A stretch of DNA of 10,999 nucleotides from DATAWZ01 sp036266975. GTDB taxonomy: Bacteria; Actinomycetota; Thermoleophilia; Solirubrobacterales; Solirubrobacteraceae. The position numbers and the translations under genes are program-made. This document shows positions 5,445 through 10,999 of the stretch, piece after piece (position 1 is the stretch's first letter; each line of letters opens with the position of its first letter). Below the pieces are notes generated by a model. It saw only the letters and a list, made by a program, of their open reading frames with translations. It was not told where the DNA came from and ran no database searches. Location of the stretch: NCBI GenBank assembly GCA_036266975.1, contig DATAWZ010000254.1:1-10999 (forward strand). The letters are read 5' to 3'.

Positions 5445-6644
5445 ATGATTCCGGCGGGATCCGCCGAGATCGGCCCCCTGATCGCCGAGATGGCCGGCCG
5501 CCTGCTCGGGGACCTCGACGAGATCGTCCGCGAGATGGACGAGATCGAGTTGGCGGCGGTCCCGGCGCTCGCCGCCGATCCGGCCGTCGCGGCCGAGGTG
5601 AGCGCGAGCAATCGCGCCAACCTGCAGCGCTGGTTGGTGCTCGCCCAACGCGGCGCGGCGACGGCGGCCGATCCGCCGCCGGAGGCGCTGGACATCGCGC
5701 GCACGCTCGTGCGCCGCGGCGTCGAGTCGGCGGCGCTGTTCGAGGCCTACCGGCTCGGCCAGCAGGTCGCCTGGCGGCACTGGCTCGAGTGCGCGGCGGT
5801 CGTGGTCGGCCAGGGCCCCGAGCTCGTGGAGATCCTGCGCGTGTCGCTGACGCTGATCTCCGACTACACCGACGCGGTCCTTCACCGCGTCGTCGAGGAG
5901 GCCCAGCGCGAGCGCGAGGCGGTGCTCGGCGGTGCGCTGGCGCGCCGCACCGAGACCGCGCAGCTGATCCTCGACGGCGCACCGATCGAGCCGGCGCTCG
6001 CGAGCACCCGGCTCGGCTACGACCTCGACCGCCAGCAGACCGCGCTGGTGCTGTGGGGCGCCGAGGCGGGGCCGCTCGAGACCGCGGCCACGCTGCTGGC
6101 CCGCGCGGCCGGAGCCGGGCGGCCGCTGACGCTGCCCGCCGGCGTGACGACCCTGTGGGCGTGGCTGGGCACCGACCGGGAGATCCCGCTGGAGGCGCTG
6201 CGCGCCGCCGCGGTCGGTCCCTCGGTCGCGGTCGGCACCACCCGGCCCGGGCTCGCCGGCTTCCGGCGCAGCCACGCCGAGGCGCTCGACGTCCAGCGGC
6301 TGCTGCTCGGGCCGGGGGGCTTTGCCTCCTACCGCGAGCTCGAGGTCACCGCGCTCGCGGCCGGCGACCGCGAGCGCGCACGGGAGTTCGTCGCCGCCAC
6401 GCTCGGGCCGCTCGCCGCCGATGACCCCAGCGCGCTGCGGCTGCGCGAGACGCTGCGCGTCTTCCTGGACGAGGCCGAGAATGCGCCGCGCGCCGCCGCG
6501 CGACTGCACACCCACCGCAACACGGTCCTGCAGCGGGTCGCCCGCGCGAGCAGCCTGCTCGGGCATCCGCCCGGCGATGACCGCCTCGCGCTCGCCCTGG
6601 CGCTCGAGCTCGCCCACCGCCTCGGCGAACAGATGCTGCGCTGA
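5445..6644 (+). CDS. PucR/CdaR-type transcriptional regulator
   Basis: This 399-residue protein has the layout of PucR-family regulators in actinobacteria. The N-terminal 160 residues are helical and resemble the RsbRD-type sensory region (for example RRGVESAALFEAYRLGQQ near 90-107). A central GGDEF-like CdaR segment lies at about 195-310. The C-terminal PucR helix-turn-helix is at about 330-395 and contains LRETLRVFLDEAENAPRAAA and LHTHRNTVLQRV, the typical recognition pattern. The ATG at 5445 has no obvious Shine-Dalgarno sequence, and a leaderless transcript is possible. It is divergent from the truncated flavin monooxygenase, which is a common arrangement for a regulator and its target; this link is inference. 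Its stop codon lies in a hairpin shared with the end of the convergent DoxX-like gene. Confidence 0.9.
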   Translation: MIPAGSAEIGPLIAEMAGRLLGDLDEIVREMDEIELAAVPALAADPAVAAEVSASNRANLQRWLVLAQRGAATAADPPPEALDIARTLVRRGVESAALFEAYRLGQQVAWRHWLECAAVVVGQGPELVEILRVSLTLISDYTDAVLHRVVEEAQREREAVLGGALARRTETAQLILDGAPIEPALASTRLGYDLDRQQTALVLWGAEAGPLETAATLLARAAGAGRPLTLPAGVTTLWAWLGTDREIPLEALRAAAVGPSVAVGTTRPGLAGFRRSHAEALDVQRLLLGPGGFASYRELEVTALAAGDRERAREFVAATLGPLAADDPSALRLRETLRVFLDEAENAPRAAARLHTHRNTVLQRVARASSLLGHPPGDDRLALALALELAHRLGEQMLR

Positions 6645-6656
6645 GCGCCGCTCAGC
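6640..6656. terminator. Small hairpin holding both convergent stop codons
   Basis: GCTGAGC (6640-6646) and GCTCAGC (6650-6656) form a perfect 7-bp stem around GCC. The TGA of the PucR gene (6642-6644) is in the left arm and the TGA of the DoxX-like gene (6652-6654 on the other strand) is in the right arm. No T-run follows on either side, so it is at most a weak bidirectional terminator of the U-less type proposed for GC-rich actinobacteria. The symmetry is read directly; the function is inference. Confidence 0.4.
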
Positions 6657-7095
6657 CGCGGGCGATCAGCGGGTGGGTGATCAGCGCGAGCGGGAGCGAC
6701 TGCGACTGGTTGACCGCGGCGAACAGCACGAGCGCGCCGCCGGCCATGCTGACGTTCGCGAGGAACGCGTCGCGCTTCTGCTTGCGCGGCAGCCACTCCT
6801 CGACCTCCCAGAAGCGGTGCATCACGAACGTCACCGGGATCAGGAAGGCGAGCACGAGCAGCGCGCCGAGGTCGGGCCAGAGGCCCATCGCGATCATCAG
6901 GGCGCCGGCCATCGCCGAGACGCAGGTCGTGCGGATCGTCAGCACGCGCGCGCCGAGCGGCAGCCGGCTGAGCGTCGCCGAGCCCTTCATCGCCGGCGAG
7001 CCGGCGACCCGCGCCGCGGAGGCGATGACCCCGTAGGGGGTGATCAGGAAGGTGGCGGCGAGCATGATCCGCCCGACGAGCTCGACGACGTGCAT
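6652..7095 (-). CDS. DoxX-like integral membrane protein
   Basis: A 147-residue protein with four predicted membrane helices (near 5-27, 52-72, 76-93 and 109-127). The order of features fits the DoxX family: IMLAATFLITPYGVIAS with a small-residue rich first helix, a loop with KGSATLSRL, VTFVMHRFWE after helix 3, and DAFLANVSMAGGALVLF in helix 4. Family members are often tied to thiol, redox or respiratory functions, but the reaction of this one cannot be read. The ATG at 7095 lies 27 bp after the end of the methyltransferase gene on the same strand, with no strong ribosome binding site of its own, so it is probably the second gene of that operon. Confidence 0.88.
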   Translation of the reverse strand: MHVVELVGRIMLAATFLITPYGVIASAARVAGSPAMKGSATLSRLPLGARVLTIRTTCVSAMAGALMIAMGLWPDLGALLVLAFLIPVTFVMHRFWEVEEWLPRKQKRDAFLANVSMAGGALVLFAAVNQSQSLPLALITHPLIARG

Positions 7096-7122
7096 GGGCG
7101 CGGAAGGATACGACGGCCTCGC

Positions 7123-7821
7123 TCACGCGGCGCGAGCCCGGTAGATCGCGCAGCGACCGACGCGGGTGCTGGCCTGCCCGACCTCGATCGGATCGACCAG
7201 GCCCGCCTCGCGCATCAGGGTGGGGAGCCGATCGCCGAAGCTGTCCTGCAGCCGCGGGCGGTGGCGCATGAGCCGCCCGGTCAGGCCGGCCGGGCGCCCG
7301 CCGCCCGCGCCGAAGTCGAGCAGGTGCAGCGCGCCGCCGGGCCGCAGCACCCGCGCGACCTCGCGCAGCGCCGCCGGGCGGCCGTCGGGCGGCAGGTGAT
7401 GGAACATGAGCGCGGAGAGCACGTGATCGAACCGCCCGTCCTCGTAGGGCAACTGCTCGGCGAAACCTTGGTCGAGCTGAACGCTGGCGCCGGCGCGGTG
7501 GGCCTTGCGCCGGGCGCGGGCGAGCGCCTGGGGGTCGGGATCGATCCCGGCGACCTGCGCGGTGGGGCAGCGGGTGGCGAGCAGGACCGCGAGGTTTCCG
7601 GTGCCGCAGCCGATCTCCAGCACGCGCTCGCCCGCGCCCACGCCGGCGAGGCCGAGCAGGCGGCGGTGCGCCGAGCGGACGCCCAGCCAGCGGGTGAGAG
7701 GGTCGTACAGGGGCAGCAGCCATTGCTGGCCCATGCCGGGCAGGTAGTGGCGGTGAGGGGCGGTCTCGGCGTCGTGGAGTGAGGCTCCGGCGAGCGCGGG
7801 GACCCGTGAGCGGCGATGCAT
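7123..7821 (-). CDS. Class I SAM-dependent methyltransferase
   Basis: A 232-residue methyltransferase of the Methyltransf_11/UbiE-like fold. Motif I is VLEIGCGTGN (67-76), the acidic end of strand 2 is D94 in AGIDPDP, motif II region is GRFDHVLSALMFHHLP (119-134), and motif III is EVARVLRPGGALHLLDF (144-160). The C-terminal part is Arg-rich with no recognised specificity element, so the substrate is unknown; small molecules are most likely for this subfamily. The frame stays open far upstream, but the ATG at 7821 is clearly the start: GGGAGGA (7828-7834 on this strand) sits 6 bases before it. It is transcribed away from the AraC-type gene across a 75-bp region full of GCCAA motifs, so that regulator probably controls it. 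The DoxX-like gene follows. Confidence 0.92.
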   Translation of the reverse strand: MHRRSRVPALAGASLHDAETAPHRHYLPGMGQQWLLPLYDPLTRWLGVRSAHRRLLGLAGVGAGERVLEIGCGTGNLAVLLATRCPTAQVAGIDPDPQALARARRKAHRAGASVQLDQGFAEQLPYEDGRFDHVLSALMFHHLPPDGRPAALREVARVLRPGGALHLLDFGAGGGRPAGLTGRLMRHRPRLQDSFGDRLPTLMREAGLVDPIEVGQASTRVGRCAIYRARAA

Positions 7822-7870
7822 CAGCGGTCCTCCCGTTGACGATACGATGATTGTGCGGCACCGAGCTGGT

Positions 7871-7934
7871 GCCAAAGCCAATCCTGGCAACGCCCCGTGC
7901 GCCAATCGTTGGCGATGATGCAAGGATCTTTGGC
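7871..7934. promoter_or_regulatory. Cluster of GCCAA/TTGGC motifs at the AraC-type gene start
   Basis: Five GCCAA pentamers occur on either strand within 64 bp: GCCAA at 7871, 7877 and 7901, and TTGGC at 7909 and 7930. Two of them build a perfect palindrome, CGCCAATCGTTGGCG (7900-7914), and another sits in GCCA-ATCC-TGGC (7877-7888). GCCAATC at 7877 and 7901 is a direct repeat with a 24-bp period, the kind of tandem half-site spacing AraC-type proteins use. By chance about 0.1 copy would be expected here. The palindrome overlaps the most upstream candidate start of the regulator, which favours autoregulation or a later start codon. Confidence 0.5.
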
Positions 7935-8886
7935 TGACCGCGACCTCACCTCGATCACCCGCCGCCGCCCCCGGCGGCCGGCCGAGCGCGCGCCCGTGTA
8001 CACCTACACGCGCCTCCCCGGCCGACCTGCGGTCAGCGTCGCGCGGCTGGTCGGCAGCGATTGGCCGGTCGGCGTCGCCGGCCGCGAGGACCACGCCCAC
8101 GCCCACGACTTCCTCGTGCTCGCCTACTTCGATCGCGGCGGCGGCGCGCTGCGCCTCGACGGCCGCGCCTGGCCGGTCCGCACCGGCGATGTCTTCCTGA
8201 TCGCCCCCGGAGAGGTCGTCGCGGTGGCCGACCCCGCCGGGCTGGCCGGCGCCCGCGGCTGGGTTGTGTTCTTCCCCGCCGAGGTCCTCGAGCCCCGCGA
8301 CCCGGGCGCGCTGCTCTCCTGGCGCTCGCATCCGCTGCTGTTCCCGTTTCTCGGTCGCGCCGGCGGCGGGGTCGAGCGGCTGCACGTGCCGGCGCGCGAA
8401 CGCCGCCAGTGGTCGCGGCGGCTTCAGGCGCTCGACGGCGAGCTGAGCGAGCTCCGGGAGGGGCACGCCGACGCGGTGCTCGCCCATCTGACGCTGCTGC
8501 TCGTGGGCGTCTCGCGCCTGGCCGCCGAGATCGGCGCCGAGCTGCGGCTGCGCGATGAGCCGCTGCTCGCCACGGTGTTCGAGGTCATCGAAGCGCGCTA
8601 CCCGGAGCCGCTCTCGCTCGCCGCCGTCGCCGCCGCGGTCAACCTCACCCCGGGCCATCTCACGACGGTCGTGCGCCGAAAGACCGGCCGCACCGTGAAC
8701 GAGTGGATCGCCGAGCGGCGGCTCTCCGAGGCGCGGCGCCTGCTCAGCCAGACCGACCTCACCGTCGACGCGATCGCCCGCCGCGTGGGCTATCGCCACC
8801 CGAGCTACTTCATCAAGCAGTTCAAGCACGCGCACACGGTCACCCCGCTGGCCTGGCGGGATCAGGGTCAGCGCGGAGCGCTCTAG
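7897..8886 (+). CDS. AraC-family transcriptional regulator with cupin domain
   Basis: From the GTG at 7897 the product has 329 residues. Residues 45-130 form a cupin-like sensing domain (histidines 66, 68 and 70 in EDHAHAHDF, then LRLDGRAWPVRTGDVFLIAPGE). Residues 226-322 are the double helix-turn-helix of the AraC family, with LSLAAVAAAVNLTPGHLTTVVRR cut as helix one region and VDAIARRVGYRHPSYFIKQF plus TPLAWR as the second. The true start is uncertain: GTG 7897 has no ribosome binding site and lies just before a 15-bp palindrome, while ATG 7915 or 7918 lie after it. The cupin begins near 45, so either choice keeps all domains. It heads an operon with the next two genes and is divergent from a methyltransferase; both are likely targets. 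The His-rich cupin suggests a small-molecule effector, possibly metal assisted. Confidence 0.92.
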   Translation: MRQSLAMMQGSLADRDLTSITRRRPRRPAERAPVYTYTRLPGRPAVSVARLVGSDWPVGVAGREDHAHAHDFLVLAYFDRGGGALRLDGRAWPVRTGDVFLIAPGEVVAVADPAGLAGARGWVVFFPAEVLEPRDPGALLSWRSHPLLFPFLGRAGGGVERLHVPARERRQWSRRLQALDGELSELREGHADAVLAHLTLLLVGVSRLAAEIGAELRLRDEPLLATVFEVIEARYPEPLSLAAVAAAVNLTPGHLTTVVRRKTGRTVNEWIAERRLSEARRLLSQTDLTVDAIARRVGYRHPSYFIKQFKHAHTVTPLAWRDQGQRGAL

Positions 8887-8900
8887 GCTGAGAGGGGCAG

Positions 8901-9374
8901 ATGGCCGATTCACCGGCGCACACCCCCGCCGAGCGCCTGCTCAGCGACAGCCTGATCGACGAGGCCGGGCTGCACCGGCCGCTGAGTCAGCGCACGCTGA
9001 ATCGCCAGCGCTCGGTCGAGGCCTACCTGCGCGGCGAGATGCTCCCGCGCTACATCGTGCGCGCCAAGCAGATCGAGCAGGCCCGGCGCCGCCACGAGGA
9101 GGCGCTCGCCGCGGAGTACCGCGCGCTGCGTACCGAGTGCGGCGGCGACGGGGCGGCGTTTGCGTGGGCCTGGACCGAGCGGGCCCGGCGCTGGGACTTC
9201 GCCGACGTCAACGACCTGGTCGACGAGCACAACGAGTGGTATCCGGTCGAGCGCAACCTGGCGATGGATCCGCGCACGCGCGACTACGTGCGCATCGGCG
9301 GGCGCTCCTACCGCAAGGAGCCGCTCGGCCCCGCGTGGGTCCTGCGCCGCTTTCCCGCCTGGTTGCGCCCGTGA
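8901..9374 (+). CDS. Small conserved-looking protein of unknown function
   Basis: A 157-residue soluble protein that I do not place in a named family, although the segment VNDLVDEHNEWYPVERNL and the ending GRSYRKEPLGPAWVLRRFP look like motifs I recall from actinobacterial hypothetical proteins. Residues 34-80 are predicted as long basic helices (LNRQRSVEAYLRGEMLPRY, then an alternating charged segment). The C-terminal half is rich in Trp, Tyr and Arg and carries E113, H110 and D103 as possible ligands. It starts 14 bp after the AraC-type gene with AGAGGGG just upstream of the ATG. Its stop overlaps the GTG of the flavoprotein monooxygenase as GTGA, so the two are translationally coupled. A helper, substrate-binding or stability role for that enzyme is plausible inference. 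Confidence 0.85.
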   Translation: MADSPAHTPAERLLSDSLIDEAGLHRPLSQRTLNRQRSVEAYLRGEMLPRYIVRAKQIEQARRRHEEALAAEYRALRTECGGDGAAFAWAWTERARRWDFADVNDLVDEHNEWYPVERNLAMDPRTRDYVRIGGRSYRKEPLGPAWVLRRFPAWLRP

Positions 9375-10855
9375 GCCCCGACGTCGACGTGCTCGTGGCC
9401 GGCGCCGGGCCGGTCGGATCGATGCTCGCCGCCGACCTCGTGCGCCGCGGCGTTCGGGTCCGGCTCGTCGACCGGGCCCCGGAGGCGTTCGCCGGATCGC
9501 GGGCCAAGGGGGTCCAGCCCCGCACGCTCGAGCTGCTCGATGACCTGGGGGTGGTTGACCGGGCGCTTGCCGAGGGCGGCGAGTACCCGCTGATGGGCGC
9601 CCATCTCGGCCCGCTGACCGTGCCCTGGCGGATGCAGCGTCGCCGCCGCCCCTCGCCCGACGTGCCCTATCCGAACGTGCTGCTGCTGCCCCAGTCGCGC
9701 ACCGACGCGATCCTGCACGGCCATCTGGCGTCCCTCGGCGGGTCGGTCGAGTTCGGCACGGGAGTCGACGGCTTCGACCAGGACAACGAGGGCGTGAGCG
9801 TGGCCCTGCAGACCGCCGAGCGCGTGCGCTGCCGCTACCTGGTCGGCGCCGATGGCGGCGCGAGCACCGTCCGCAAGCTCGCCGGCCTGCGCTTCGCCGG
9901 CACGACCGACGAGAGCGACCGGATGCTGATCGCCGACGCCACCGTGGCGGGCCTCTCGCGCAACCGCTGGCACGTGTGGCCGCGCGCCGGTGGGCGCTTC
10001 GTCGCCGCGTGCCCGCTCCCGCACGGCGAGCAGTTCCAGCTGATGGTCCGGCTGGCGCCCGAGGACGAGCCCGACCCGAGCGAGGGTGCGCTCGCCGAGC
10101 GCTTCCGTTCGCTGACCGGCCTGTCGATCAGCGGCGTGACCTGGAGCTCGCTCTTCCGACCCAACGTGCGCATCGTCGAGCGCTACCGCGCCGGACGCGT
10201 GTTCCTCGCCGGCGACGCCGCCCACGTGCACACGCCGGCCGGCGCGCAGGGGTTGAACACCGGCGTCCAGGACGCCTACAACCTGGGCTGGAAGCTCGCC
10301 CAGGCGATCGCCGGCGCACCCGACGCGCTGCTCGACACCTACGACGGTGAGCGCCGGCCGGTCGCCGCGCGGGTCCTGGGCCGATCCAGCGAGCTGTACG
10401 CCGGCCTGGACGAGCGGCGGCTGTCGAGCCTGTTCCGCGGCGACGAGGAGCGCCAGATCAAGCTCAGCTACCACGGCGGGCCGCTCGCGCCAGAGAACGG
10501 ACCACGCACGGCGGCGCTGCGGGTCGGCGATCGGGCGCCCGACGCGCCGTGTCGAGGCGTCGGCATCGCGCGCCTGTTCGACGCCTACCGCGGCCCGCAC
10601 TTCACCGCGCTCGCCTTCGGCCCGGGGGCGCCCGAGGCGCTCGCTGCCCTGTCCTGGCCGGCCGCCGGCGCCGCGCTGCGGCGCTTCGCCGTGCGCCCGC
10701 GCGGGGACATGGGCGGGGAGGGCACGCTCGTCGACGAGCAGGGCCTCGTCGCCCGCGCCTACCGCGCCTGCGACGATGAGCTGCTGCTGATCCGGCCTGA
10801 CGGCTACGTCGCGAGCGTCGGGAAGCCGGACCTGGGGCTGCTCGCGCCGAGTTGA
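9371..10855 (+). CDS. Class A FAD-dependent aromatic monooxygenase
   Basis: A 494-residue flavoprotein of the PheA/TfdB/MhpA type, which hydroxylate aromatic rings with NAD(P)H and oxygen. Motifs are GAGPVG (11-16) for the FAD ADP part, the DG motif GADGGASTVRKLAG (159-172) contacting FAD and NAD(P)H, and the GD motif AGDAAHVHTPAGAQGLNTG (280-298) with the conserved helix NLGWKLA (304-310). Residues from about 395 (LRVGDRAPDAP) form the thioredoxin-like C-terminal domain of this class. Length fits the family. A longer frame exists upstream, but GTG 9371 is right: it precedes VDVLVAGAGPVG directly and overlaps the previous stop as GTGA; there is no separate ribosome binding site, so coupling is expected. 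The substrate is unknown; antibiotic-modifying relatives exist. The inverted repeat starts two bases after the stop. Confidence 0.94.
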   Translation: MSPDVDVLVAGAGPVGSMLAADLVRRGVRVRLVDRAPEAFAGSRAKGVQPRTLELLDDLGVVDRALAEGGEYPLMGAHLGPLTVPWRMQRRRRPSPDVPYPNVLLLPQSRTDAILHGHLASLGGSVEFGTGVDGFDQDNEGVSVALQTAERVRCRYLVGADGGASTVRKLAGLRFAGTTDESDRMLIADATVAGLSRNRWHVWPRAGGRFVAACPLPHGEQFQLMVRLAPEDEPDPSEGALAERFRSLTGLSISGVTWSSLFRPNVRIVERYRAGRVFLAGDAAHVHTPAGAQGLNTGVQDAYNLGWKLAQAIAGAPDALLDTYDGERRPVAARVLGRSSELYAGLDERRLSSLFRGDEERQIKLSYHGGPLAPENGPRTAALRVGDRAPDAPCRGVGIARLFDAYRGPHFTALAFGPGAPEALAALSWPAAGAALRRFAVRPRGDMGGEGTLVDEQGLVARAYRACDDELLLIRPDGYVASVGKPDLGLLAPS

Positions 10856-10857
10856 CG

Positions 10858-10963
10858 GCTAGTGGTGCCTCCGGTAAATCCGGTCGTCGATTCGCGAGCG
10901 AAAATCGAGCATGGCCAGGACGCAGGGAGCCGGAACAGCAGCGCTATTTCGGCTCCCGAGGAC
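10858..10963 (-). repeat. Right arm of the 106-bp inverted repeat
   Basis: This is the reverse complement of 1-106 with one difference (C at 10936). It begins two bases after the stop codon of the monooxygenase gene and carries the same hairpin at 10925-10957. If read as RNA from the upstream operon, this orientation gives stems GGGAGCCGGAACAGC against GCTATTTCGGCTCCC with an A-C mismatch and a G-U pair, so pairing is weaker than on the opposite strand. The match ends exactly at 10858 inward. Whether it continues beyond 10963 cannot be judged, since the left copy is cut by the window edge. It may act as a transcription end for the operon, but no T-run is present. Confidence 0.95.
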
Positions 10964-10999
10964 GCCGCCAGGCGAAGATTTGCAGCCGCGAAGCGGGAG
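10964..10999. other. Non-coding tail after the right repeat arm
   Basis: The last 36 bases hold no gene start that I can support. They contain a small perfect dyad, CCGC-GAA-GCGG (10986-10996). They may belong to the same dispersed element as the repeat arm; the sequence outside the left arm would show this but is not in the window. Confidence 0.4.

Noticed and set aside
5431..5448. Five-codon upstream frame (MFWRT) overlapping the PucR start as ATGA
   Set aside because: There is no ribosome binding site and it is too short to tell from chance.
7822..8913. N-terminal extension of the methyltransferase frame up to 8913
   Set aside because: The extension is antisense to the AraC-type gene and low in complexity, while ATG 7821 has a strong GGGAGGA ribosome binding site.
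9137..9370. Longer N-terminus for the aromatic monooxygenase
   Set aside because: It overlaps the small 157-residue gene in another frame, and the FAD motif starts right after GTG 9371, as in the family.
1..10963. Composite transposon or insertion sequence
   Set aside because: No transposase or integrase frame occurs, and target-site duplications cannot be checked because the left outer flank is missing.

Overview
The window is a very GC-rich, densely packed chromosomal segment. Coding style (GC-rich third positions, GTG starts, ATGA/GTGA overlaps) and gene content (DrrAB-type ABC exporter, dienelactone hydrolase followed by a small DUF6295-like protein, PucR and AraC regulators, EthA-type Baeyer-Villiger enzyme, phenol-hydroxylase-type flavoprotein) point to an actinobacterium. 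Thermoleophilia/Solirubrobacterales is my best guess from memory of similar genes; this is inference, not proof.

Layout, left to right. Positions 1-106 are one arm of a long inverted repeat whose partner lies at 10858-10963 (105 of 106 bases match), so nearly the whole window is bracketed by the pair. A 9-bp-stem hairpin (108-132) covering the ribosome binding site comes next, then a coiled-coil/winged-helix protein (143-577, +). Seven 18-bp tandem units (578-703) fill the gap to a convergent two-gene ABC exporter operon (permease 707-1570 and ATPase 1567-2571, both -). A strong palindrome (2643-2665) lies between that operon and a divergent unrecognised protein (2679-3287, +). A dienelactone-hydrolase-type enzyme (3309-4052, +) and a DUF6295-like protein (4055-4321, +) follow, and the latter's end overlaps the end of a convergent flavin monooxygenase gene (4314-5339, -).

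That monooxygenase looks like an EthA-type Baeyer-Villiger enzyme with a precise in-frame loss of about 150 residues, most of its NADPH domain. It is divergent from a PucR-type regulator (5445-6644, +), its likely controller. A DoxX-like membrane protein (6652-7095, -) and a class I SAM methyltransferase (7123-7821, -) form a probable operon. They are divergent from an AraC-type regulator (7897-8886, +), and the 75-bp gap between them plus the start of the regulator carry a dense cluster of GCCAA/TTGGC motifs. The AraC gene leads a tight operon with a small conserved-looking protein (8901-9374, +) and a class A aromatic-type FAD monooxygenase (9371-10855, +), joined by a GTGA overlap.

Taken together this resembles an accessory metabolic and detoxification region: three oxidoreductive or hydrolytic units, each beside its own regulator or coupled partner, plus a drug-type exporter. 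I see no transposase, integrase, tRNA, rRNA or CRISPR array. The most notable signals are the inverted-repeat pair, the internally deleted monooxygenase, the in-frame tandem repeat after the first gene, the RBS-masking hairpin and the GCCAA cluster.
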